This document shows positions 12,881 through 23,300 of a DNA stretch of 64,000 bases, in pieces. Below the pieces are notes generated by a model. It was not told the origin of the DNA and did not search any database. It worked only from the letters and a program-made list of their open reading frames with translations. The stretch lies in NCBI GenBank assembly GCA_029224185.1, contig CM055190.1:21764620-21828619 (forward strand). The letters are read 5' to 3'. How positions within the stretch are numbered: the stretch's first letter is position 1; every line of letters begins with the position of its first letter. The DNA comes from Karalla daura (Eukaryota > Chordata > Actinopteri > Chaetodontiformes > Leiognathidae). The translations under genes were made by a program, and so were the position numbers.

Positions 12881-13315
12881 AAATGTGCCCGGTGTCTTTT
12901 TCATGTAACTCTTTAGAAATACATTGTGTCAAGTTTCACACACACTATATTTACAGTATATATGCACATATATAAGTTCATTATCTATGCATATACACAC
13001 GTGTGTGTGTATATAGTCTGCCATCTTGAAACTACAGCTGCTGACAAGGGACAAATGGCACAGACAAAAAGTCAGACAGAAGTTCAGCTAAAGACTTTTT
13101 GACACAGGACGTCTACCATAGTTGCAATATATGTGTGAAATAGGGAGGCCCATAAGTGCACTCTCCATTTGAGTGCAATATAAAATACTTTCTGCTGGAC
13201 CTGAGGATTCCATGCAGAGAAAGAATGACAAATGAATTGTCAATGACGATGTAATCGAACCCTCAAGAGCTTAGATGCATGTGAATCCAAACTAGATATG
13301 TTAAAAATTCACATA
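12881..13315. other. Gap between convergent sccpdh and gcfc2
   Basis: About 430 bases separate the two inferred cleavage sites. It holds short TA/CA repeats (about 12955-13015) and no coding signal. Confidence 0.55.
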
Positions 13316-13321
13316 TTTATT
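13316..13321 (-). terminator. gcfc2: Poly(A) signal of gcfc2
   Basis: TTTATT on the plus strand reads AATAAA on the minus strand, about 60 bases past the gcfc2 stop. This implies a very short 3' untranslated region. Confidence 0.65.
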
Positions 13322-13381
13322 CAGAAAAATACAGTTAATCTCTGCACAAAAGCGGGCACCGAATATCGACACCAAGTGTGT

Positions 13382-16300
13382 TCATGCTGTCTCTTGGTTC
13401 AGCAGCTGGTGAGAGTAGATGACGTCCTCATAGTGGTATTTAGTTGCTATTGCCATGATGGAGTCGTTGCACCTGATCCTGCTCAGAATAAGCAGCACCT
13501 CAGTCACGGCCGACCTGCAGCAGACGGAGGCACACGATGCTGAATTAGACATCATGCTTAAGCGGTTACACATTGAAGAACAGAGCCTGTGGTCTCCGTG
13601 AAGTTGCGAAGGCTACATTTTCCTTGCCTGGTGCCCGGGTCTTTGGGAGGCTGCTGTTTGCAGATGTCATGGGCCTTCTGCACGAGGTGGTTCCTGAAGT
13701 TGTTGAGCTGAGGCAAACACTCGGTCTCGCCTTTGAGCCAGGACAGTGGCAGACACTCTGCGATCTGGAGCGGGGAGGACGGAGAGGGAAGCAGCACGAG
13801 CTTAATGAGGCCAATGGGCATCGAAGACGCTGACACACACATATTCCAAATGAAATACGGTGAATGTCATTACCTTTCTGCATGCAGCCACACCATTGCT
13901 GTGCAGAGTCTGACTGCTCAGGGTGATGATGAGGTATCGGTTGAGTAACTTGTCCAGCATCAGCTCCTTCAGCGCAGACTCGGGCAGCAGCAGGTCCCAC
14001 CTCCCAATGTTACCTAGTAACTGGTGACAACACAATGCATTACTGTATATACACAACAGTCTTCTGGCCTGTAAAGACAACAAAAGGGTTCTGCTCTACA
14101 CTTTTGAGAGGTTTCAATAGCGTGTTATCAGACGCAGCATTACTTTGACCGCTGCCCAGAACTGTTGATCCCTGAAGCGGCGCTGGGGAGAAGAGCAGTC
14201 CTCCAGGAACCTGCACGCAAAGACACGCCACACTTAGATTCATCCAACAGAACGTGACTTTAGAGAAACTACTGCATTACAAGTTATATTATAGCATAAT
14301 ATCGCCATCGATCAAATAATTGTGTCAAGTTGAAAAGGCGAGGGAATGAACTGACTTCCTGGGGTAAAGAGGGATGAAGACGTCCTCGTCCACACAACTC
14401 CTCAGCCGGACAGCCACAGCCTCAACGAAAGCCTACGGGGGACGTGAAAGCACATCGTCGGCACACTGACTTTAGGTGACACGTTCCGTGTTCAGCGTGG
14501 CTACACTGTCGGATATTAGGCACTGGAATCACTGCAGAGGTAGAGGTGCGTTTTGGGTACGTAACAATAGGCAAACGGGGCTGAAACGCGAGTAGCTTTA
14601 CCTTGACTGGTTTACTCGGCTCTCCCTCAAAGACCGAGTATTCTTCCCTCAGTTTGTGGCAAATGTCAGTCAGACAGGCTGTCTGACGGCGGGACATGGG
14701 GTCCCACACCAGGTCAACAAAGGCTGAAACGGAGGGGGGGGGTCATGAGTTCCTGCACTTCGCAGATCCAAAGCATCGATGGATGGCGTAAAAGAAACCG
14801 AGATAATAATCCGACTGAGTATGTGCTAGAAATGTGTGGGAGAGTGCGTGTTACCGGTCATCTTGGGCAGCACGGTCTTCTCCACGACGCTGCACAGAGT
14901 CTGTCTGTCCGTGTGCTCCAGCTCCTCGTGGCCATAGCCGTGACAGAAGGTCTCCACCGCTGTGAACCAGGGCAGGTTCTCAAAGTCGCCTCTGTCGTCC
15001 TAACACACACACGCACGCACACACACACATAGAGTTAGACTGGAGCCAGGTCATCACCGGGGGCTGGAGGGAGGATCCAGGCTGTAGGCCAATCGGCACC
15101 TTCAGGGGGTTCCAGCCGAGCAGCTGGTGTCTGACGATGGGCGTCAGCAGCTTGGGCAGACACAGGGAGATGTAGGCGCTGTGGTAGGAGTCGGAGTGGG
15201 AGCCCCTCCACTCCTCGAAGCGGGACAGGATCTTCTTCACGTCGCTGAAGTTGTCCTGGACGTCGGAGAACACGGCCCCAGACCTCAGCAGCAGGTCAGC
15301 TGGAGCGGGGAGGCCAGGAGAGGGAGAGCGTCAAGACAGCGCGAGGCCGGTTTCGGGAATCGGGGAGAGCATGTAGCGTGTTTCATTCCTCCTCACCGAT
15401 CTCCCTCTGCAGCTGCTCCTCCTCCTCTCCTGGCAGCTCGCTGTCTTCGGGCTCGTCACAGTCTTTCTCAGGTTTAACCTCGCTGCGACAACAGGGAGAC
15501 ATAAGCTTTTAGAGACACTCCTCATATGTCAGCAGAGCGTAAATCTCACTGAGCACGCTCAACACTCACCCCTGAGCGTCTGCTCCATTGTCCGAGTTTC
15601 CATTCGGTGCGTCTGTGGTATCTACAACATGTGAGACGAAGATAAACGACACATTTTGCGGAAGCGTTTGCTCAGAATACATTGAGATGCTCCTCACAGC
15701 TCAGCTTCTGCAGGTCATCCGCCTGCTCCTTGGTCTTCTGCCGCCTCTGGGCTACCAGCGCCTCCATGTGGTCGGACAGCAGAGTGTGCAACTCCAGCTC
15801 CAGGGAGTTGATCTCAACAATCTGTCGAGCAGCAAAAGTGATCGGACGATAGCAACATCACTTGGTGTGTCCATCTATTATTCCCTCTTCAGGCAGTAAC
15901 GGTGGATGGCTGACTGACCTTCTCCCGTAGACACTCCACCAGGTTGTGGACGTAGAGTGTCATGGCCCTGTAGAACTTGAGCTGGCACTCCGAGGACGTC
16001 TCCTCCAGGAGCTCCGCGGAGCATTTAGCGTTCTCGACGTCCCCCTCCAGCCTCCTGAGCTCAGCCTGACGCGCTCGGTGCACCTCCTTCAGGGAGTCCA
16101 GTCTGCAGGACAAGAGACAGGGATCATCTGAGACTATCCAATGTTTTGGAGGGGGATGTAATGGGGCACAGGAGGAAACATTGCTGCTACAATATTAAGT
16201 CTCATCAGGGAAATATTTAACTCAGAAATGTTATCACTGTTATGTAATTCTGATTGGGGGTTCTTTCAGGTGACTATGCAAGGAGCAGCAGGGGGATGAC

Positions 16301-17218
16301 TCAAGTTTATATCTTTTTTGTGGTTTTCTATGACTGCAAATTATGACAAAACACTCACGTTCCAGTTATCCTTTTCTTGACCATAGAGACACTGACTGGA
16401 GGGGGGATCTTTGGGATTCTGGTTTGTGCCTTTCTTCTCTGTCGCCTGTCCATCACGATGCTACTGTGGCTGCTGCATTCGCTGCCCGACGGGCTCTGAG
16501 AAAAAGGAGGAAACGGGAGGAACAATGACGGTAAAACTATGGGCCGGATGAGCGTAGGTCCGCTGAGGGATTGATCTCTTTGTACCTGCTCTCCTGGACG
16601 TCTCGTGATGCCTTTCCCGATCTGGGTCTCCTCCCACAGCTCCTGCTCTTCTCCATCGGAACCTGACGGAGTGTCATCGCTCTCTCCTAGAGGACACACA
16701 GACGTCCACGCTAGTACACGTCATGTTTCAAACATCTGGGGCGAAGGCTCTCCGGGCCCCCTCACACACCCAGTTTCTCTGCGATCCTCTCCCTGACGCT
16801 CTTCAATCGCGGGGCGAACTCGATTCTTTTTTCATGGTCATCAGGCTCGTCGTCGTCATCGTCATCTATCCTGTCTTCGTCATCCTCCCTGCTGTAGCGA
16901 TCCGGGGTGCTGCTGGCGGAGCTACGGCCGTCTCGACCCAGGGGGATGAATTCTTTCTGGGTGCGATGGGCGTGACGCCTCTTCTTGGCTGCCTCGATCT
17001 CTCTAGCGCTGGGGATTATCACTGTGGAGACGATGCGAAGGACGCATAAATGTCGAGAACGACCCTCACCAATGTCCACATACACAGACACATACTTGGC
17101 TTAGTCGTAGAACGGCTGGAGTCTGAGGCTGAGCTGGCTGAAGGAGACCCAACACCTGCTTCATCGCTGTCACTGGCGTTACCGTTGTCACTGTCATCAC
17201 CGTCACCGTCATCACTCC

Positions 17219-17268
<50 letters not shown>

Positions 17269-18313
17269 CTGTGGCGAGCAGAGTATGGTGAAGCCTGGTT
17301 GTCAGTATCTGGCTTTGAAGACCTAGATGGTGGGACACCTCCACCGGCCGTGGCTGGGAGAGAGAGAGAGAGAGATGGGATGTCAGTCCCCAGATTAAAT
17401 TCCAGTTAGATCAAGAGTCTTTCTGAGCCTTCCCTCATTCATGCAAAAATCAAATGGACAAAACTATTCAGCCCAATTCCCTGAATAATATCACATAGCA
17501 CTGTTGTCATCTTCCTCATAGTTGTCATGTGACACATAATCAGTGTTGGCAGAAGTGTTGACGTCTGTGCAGTGGAGGATCTGGTGGGGGTTCCTGTCAG
17601 GCACTAACCTACTCCGAGGTTGGTCTTGGCAGGTAACGCCTCCTCCTTCTTTCTGACCTGAAACAGCACAGCTTTATCAGAAGACTTCTTCAGCTGAAAC
17701 GCCGGACCCTCGGCTAAAACAGAAAAAAGAAGCAGAAACAGACTCATGAGTTTAGTTCAGTCTAAGCGTATAAGAACATTAAAACTTTTTTTATGTTTCA
17801 TCACCATATCATTATCATCTCCAGCCTAATCTCAGTTAATACAAATAATCATAACTGTTGGTTTCTTTGTCTGGATTTATCCAACGAGTTCCACGAGTTT
17901 GTTCTGCTTGGCTAAACGACGATAATGCACGGAACATACTTCTGCCAAGTTCCATACGTTTGTATAACGTTCCAACGTTATTCCAACGTTGATTTCAAAG
18001 GCTTACACTCTTTGTCGTCAGAAAAGCTGAGGATGGCATTTTTCTTCTTCTTCTTAGCCCCATCGCTGTCTTTCTTCCTCTCCTCTGCGTCTGCTGTCAC
18101 TTCCCCGTCACCTCGGTCCGTCTCGGGAGGCGTCTCCTCCCGCTTGGAGCAGCAAGTGATGCCGCGGCCCTGAGCCTGGTTGGGGGGCTTCTTCACCACG
18201 GCTGCGGCCGCCTCGTTCTCCTCCCCGTCTCCGCCGTTCTTGGGCTCGTCCTCGTCGTCGCTCGAATTGTCCTGCCTCTTCCGAAAGTTCCTCCGGGGCT
18301 TCTTGTTGAACAT
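13382..18313 (-). CDS. gcfc2: GC-rich sequence DNA-binding factor 2 (intron large complex component)
   Basis: Eighteen coding exons: 18313-18007, 17713-17609, 17353-17096, 17021-16770, 16686-16586, 16495-16359, 16102-15919, 15821-15698, 15621-15570, 15482-15397, 15299-15100, 14999-14855, 14723-14602, 14432-14356, 14210-14144, 14020-13874, 13764-13628 and 13514-13382. They join in frame to 877 residues. The family takes part in late spliceosome and intron-lariat steps. The Lys/Arg-rich N-terminus and acidic tract are followed by EPDDHEKRI, a coiled-coil stretch near 388-448 and the GCFC domain from about 530 (EEWR, LCLPKLLTPI, WNPLK, VWDP, VFIPLYP, QQFW, LLNRYLII). EPDDHEKRI and FYRAMTLYV match human GCFC2 better than its paralogue PAXBP1. 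The last intron is GC-AG. The third exon encodes 16 consecutive Asp. Confidence 0.95.
17219..17266. repeat. (CAT)16 triplet repeat coding for Asp-16 in gcfc2
   Basis: Sixteen perfect CAT units on the plus strand read as GAT codons in gcfc2 exon 3, giving 16 Asp inside a longer acidic, Ser/Asp-rich region. Length changes would stay in frame. Confidence 0.95.
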
Positions 18314-18436
18314 TTTTCACACTCCACTCGGGTCTGAGGCAGCAGAAGGAAGGCGCTGTGGAGTTTACAGCGCTGATTTACGGCACACAGGAAGGCGTCA
18401 GTTGTTGTCGCAAAATGGGCCGTCAATTCGTCGCAA

Positions 18437-18456
18437 TGCACCGTGGGACATGTAGT
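18437..18456 (-). promoter_or_regulatory. ZNF143/SBF-like motif upstream of gcfc2
   Basis: On the minus strand the 20 bases begin ACTACA, have TCCCA in the middle and end TGCA. They agree with the ZNF143 consensus at about 15 of 20 positions. It lies about 125 bases upstream of the gcfc2 ATG, a usual place for this factor. Motif-only evidence. Confidence 0.4.
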
Positions 18457-19776
18457 AGATAGCGTCACTGCTCGATATTGCAGTAAGGAATTAAATTCAG
18501 ACACCAAAATAAGAAGAGATTTACTGTGAGTGGAAACTAGGATTGTGGTACATGTTATAAGAAATACAGACACTGGATGATAGGACTTCAAATAAACCTG
18601 AAGCTTATTTGTACATGTCTTGTAGATTTGAATTCTTTCAATTTTCAATGTCAATATAAATGAATAATATCCTATACGAATTATTGTGAACAATGATATT
18701 AATAGTGCCAATAACAAAGAACTCTCAGCAGTCCTTTGTTCAGTTTTGGTCTACAATGTGCAAATGTCAGAGGAGATTCTGAGAACTTGAGGATTTAATT
18801 GCAATATTCATCTGTCTCACTCATCCACAACCAGTGGTGAAGAATCCCTTGTTTAGGGATTAAAGTGGAACAGTAATTGAATGGATGAGAAGAAAAGGAA
18901 GAGAGTTAATGAAGTTGAATGAAGTTAATGACTGAATTAAATTATTCAGGTGGGTGAGCCTCAGGTCAGAGGTGGAACTGTCTGGTCAATAGATGGCGTT
19001 ATTCAACCAGTTTGTTAACACCTTGGTGGTAATTGATGTCATTCATCATTATTTCAAAAGCCTCCTGAACATACCTCCCTGACATAGATCTGCAGGAAGT
19101 CTCTGGCATGGACTCATACTGTACCTTGATGGATGGATGGATGGATGGATACTCAGAATACAGCAGACCATTCTATATAATGACTTTAGTAATAATTATT
19201 ATTTATGGTAACTATATTTTTATAACACAACATTACACCTATATTCCATACTATTTTTTCGCCGTTTTTCCAACGCACTGTGAATACATTCAACTACTGT
19301 AACACCTGAATTTCCCTTCACCCTTTCATTGCTATTCTGCACACCTCTCTCCAATTTTATTCTAAACAATTCCAATTATTGTAATCAACTAATTTATTTA
19401 ATTAAGTTCATCTGAGCCTAACACAGCCTAACCTCAGAGTCTAACGTAACAGTCCTCTCTAGGGAGTGTAGCAACAATTATGTCTTAACTTTCAAAATTG
19501 TGAATAGACGTAAATAGAAACAGAGACATAGAAAGACAGATAGTAGAATAATAGTAATAGCAATAATTAGAATATCCTTGCAGGAGTGCAAATACAAGGC
19601 AACCCAAGATCTATTGTCTATTAGTACGCAAAGCATCAGGAGATCAGACCTTTAAATATAAAAACAAATAATTGAAATATAGTACAAATGTAAAGGTTAT
19701 AGTGCTTTTTATCCAGAGACACGCACTTACCCTTTCACCTCTTAATCATTTGCAGGTCACTCTTGCCCGGATCAAT
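18457..19776. other. Intergenic, gcfc2 to itsn2
   Basis: AT-rich with no exon-like sequence. A short GATG/GGAT tetranucleotide run lies at about 19127-19151. Nothing else supported. Confidence 0.5.
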
Positions 19777-19838
19777 ATGGCGGCGACTTTGACCTATCAC
19801 AAGGCATCAACAGGCGGGTGGTTAAACAAGATAGACAG
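19777..19838 (+). other. Candidate alternative first exon with YY1-type start
   Basis: ATGGCGGCGAC begins a 20-codon open stretch that ends at a good donor (ACAG then GTAAAT). AAnATGGCGGC is a common YY1 site at start codons and transcription starts. Spliced to the exon at 26007 it would not read in frame into the intersectin ATG, so it would act as a leader or encode a separate short peptide. Transcript evidence would decide. Confidence 0.3.
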
Positions 19839-20014
19839 GTAAATTGAAGTCCTACGTGTCATATTAAAGAGTGAAGCCTTTTTAGAGGAAATACAACATA
19901 TAAAACACAAGAACAGAAATACACATAACGTAGACGCTTGTAGGCAATATGCTAAAATTTAAATCTATAAATGACTAATTCTTGGTATTGATTAATTCCC
20001 CTCTCCTCCTCTCT

Positions 20015-20086
20015 CCTCGGTTCAACTCGGCTCTCCTCGGCTCGGCTCGGCTCAGCTCGGCTCCTCTCGGCTCCCCTCGGCTCGGC
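20015..20086. repeat. CTCGG pentamer repeat near the itsn2 promoter
   Basis: About a dozen imperfect CTCGG/CTCCTCGG units, strongly C/T on this strand and CpG-bearing, just before the probable first itsn2 exon. Confidence 0.8.
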
Positions 20087-20099
20087 GTTAACAGCGGCC

Positions 20100-20343
20100 C
20101 CCTCTGCCTCGGCCGCTCACTTGTTGTCAGCCATGTTGTTGGTGTGACACACCGAGCTGTCAGCAACAGGTCCCTGGGAGCGACCAGCGCTGTTAAACTT
20201 CAACATTTCAAACACGTTTTGGGACTTTACGTGGATAATAAGCACCCGGCGTGTGTGGAGAAGCCGTCGGGAAGCGGTGAAGGAACTTCTGGCCCCAAGT
20301 GAAGCTCTGAAGTTGATGTTTTTTTGGTGAAAGAGAGAGAGAG
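20100..20343 (+). other. itsn2: Probable untranslated first exon of itsn2
   Basis: A CpG-rich stretch ends at a strong donor (GAGAG then GTAAGC at 20344). No long reading frame continues through it. The next suitable acceptor before the first coding exon is at 26006. The 5' boundary is a guess. Confidence 0.45.
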
Positions 20344-23300
20344 GTAAGCAGACGAAACTGCTTATCTAAGCATGAGTGAGTTTGATATTGTGATGGCAAT
20401 GTGTCCCCAGCTGGCTTTCAGCACTTCATATCGACCCCAGGACGGTGTTCGATCTCACCTGCTGTAGTTTAGACACCTTTTAGTGACGATTTTAAAAGTA
20501 AAAGTGTGTTTGGAAGAGGGTGATGCTGCTGAGCTCAGTTGGATTAGCCTGCTGACTTCTGACTTCATTAGCTGGGAGTTATGATCTGATCCATCTGTAG
20601 ACTTTGGGCTGTTTGTAGGGTAATTGTGCCTTTGTGTTGTATTTAGGAGGGCAGCAAACTGTAAAGGCAAATTTGCAGGATAGTCTCCTTAAATTCCTCT
20701 CGGTTTAAACTTGTTTTGCAGGTTGCAGACAGGTCTGAGGACAGGCTGCTGACAAGTGATCAGGGAATGCTTATCACTTTATCTTGCAGACAGATAGACA
20801 GAGATAGAGGAAAGTTAGGTCAAGACATCTGAAAATCCTCCATAGAGAAGCTCAGTTAGGTCTTAGCTTCTGAAGCATGTGTCTGATGAGGGTTGGTCCA
20901 CAGTGGCTGATTTGTCTTCAAGCATCACTCTCAACATCTCTGCAAGTCACAATCGATCCAGGGTTGAATGTCAGTCGATGTTGTTCTGTCATCGCACACA
21001 TCGGCAATATCAAGCATGTTTATAGATAAATGGAAACTTCGTTGATCCATCAGCAGGGTTCCTTCAGGAAAATCCAAGTTTTAAAAATATAGATACCCAT
21101 GAAGGATCGGTCTTTTTAATGTAAAAATGCAAGATCACAGCTGATCTAAGTCCATAAGTAGCCACAGTTGCGTGCATATGCAAGATGTAAATGAAATGCA
21201 TATCTTAAGTACTCCCAGTAGCAGTTGCACTACTCATTGTGTCAGATCCTGCCTTGGATTGTCAACATATTCTCCTTCTGATTTTCCATTCCAGTGCACA
21301 TTTAATGGTCAAATTATCCTTGTCTGACACTGGTGACTGAGGCTGCAGCCCCTAGAGCCTTAAAAGTATTCTTGTGACCACAGGGCCAGTCCTCCCATCA
21401 GAGGATTTGCTTAGAAAATATGTTTGGTTAGGGAAGCGGAGGGAAAAGCCATCATTCAGTTTGAGGAGCCTGTTGGGAGACACAGGGAGTAGCAGAGGAG
21501 AACATCGAAACGTTGAAGTGCCCTTAATACGTTTTCAGAGTTCAGTTGCCTGGTAAATACACTCCGACTCCGAGCACAAGGCAGGCTGCTTTTTCCCGAT
21601 CGCCTGTAATGCAACAGACTCTCTGGCGTTGCCAGCCATTTATGCCCCTTCATAATTTAATACTAACGGGCGTCTTTGTCGTCCTCCACTTACTGTAAGT
21701 GTGTTATTAAAAGGAATGCTGCCCTTCGACTGATCGGCCTCTGCCAGGCCGAAGCATCGTCCGGGCGAGATGAGTAGTGCTGCTCTGTCGCTGGGCGAAG
21801 GTAAAAGGTCAGGCTTGCTGGAGACATTGTTGTTATTGTTATTATTATTATTATTATTATTATTGTCGTCCCACTCGAGAACTTCATTGTGTGACCACTC
21901 GACCTGGAGCGGTACGGAGAGCAACCTCTGACCTGACTCAGCCGTGTACTGATGGTTATTCGCTGAACGTGATGAAGTGGAAGTTCAAGCAGCGTCAGAG
22001 AATACTCTTTTAATCTCCCAGCTACTGAAAAGACAATTTGTCAGTGAATTTATCAGCGCACGCTCTCCAGCCTCGACCTCTCCTACCCTTACGCATGGAC
22101 AAATCAGGGTGGGTCAGAGCAGACTGAAGAAGGGAGAGGCCTGCGTTGACTCTTAAGAAAACAAAACCTCGCACCGCAAACAGTGTTACCCAAACCAAAT
22201 CTGAATCGCTTCAAGAGACTTTTTCAGAACTTTCTCAATATTGACATAATGTTATTTACTGCAGTGGGCGCCGTTTACTTTAAAGCTGCTAGGGACCAGG
22301 GATGGGAGTGCGCTGGTGGTGTACATACGAGTTCAAATGAGCTTGCAAATAACTTGCGGTGGGTGGGGCGCTGTGCTAGGACGTCATTTCGCCACCTGAT
22401 GAGAACGCCCCGAGATGAGTTTGAAGGAGTGAAAGAATAACAGCGGATGGGGAGGGGAGCGAGGGATAGAGGGAGACGGCCAGCCAGGGGAGATGCCTAT
22501 TATTGTGTCACACACAGCAACACAGAAACAGACGCAGACAGACAGAGGGAGTGAGAGCGGGAGTCATCATCGGGAAGAAGGATGGAGTTGACGTCACTGG
22601 TGTGAGGTCAGTCAACAGGCAGGCGGCTGAAAATCAATCATTTCCCAGAACAGGCGACGCTTGTTGCAGAGCGGGGGAGGACAGTCCGGGGTCACACAAA
22701 ACTCACTGGTGGCGGGACGTAGATGTACAGTACAAACTGACGGGCGGTGAGAAAGCAAGAGAGGGACGGGGGGGGGGAACGGTACGGGCCAAAGGTCAGA
22801 GGGGGAATGAGGAAGCGGAGGTATGAGGAGAGGAGGAAAAAGGAAAACAGGTGACTCCTTCCTTCCGTCTCGCATATCTCTTCCCGCCCGTGTAAGGATG
22901 CAAAGTGCCGTATGAAAGAAGCAGATCAGAGACCGTAGCAGGAGTTTGAGACGTCTGTTCCAGCAGCCACGGTCATTGACAGCCGGGCTATTTAGCCAAC
23001 ACGGCTCTCTCTGTGTTGTATACACGCATCGAGAGACCCGAGCGCCGTGGCAGAAGTGAAACGCGAGAGGTCTGCCTGATTTTTCTATTTTTTTCCCCAG
23101 ATGAAAAGATGAAACCGCAAAATGAGGAAGTGGGTTTCCGCCGCCACTGCTTTCAAGGCATTCATTTAGCATCGGGTGGTTCACATCGGCCGTGAAAGTT
23201 TTAGTTTTTTTTGTCTGGAGAAAATGTGTAACCTGCACCTGTTTGTCCGTTTGTCATAGTTACAGTTTGGCTTTTAAAGGCTTTATCGGGCTCTGTGAAG

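Noticed and set aside
13382..18313. Assignment to PAXBP1 (GCFC1)
   Set aside because: EPDDHEKRI, FYRAMTLYV and the exon 12-14 residues fit GCFC2 better than PAXBP1 as I recall both.
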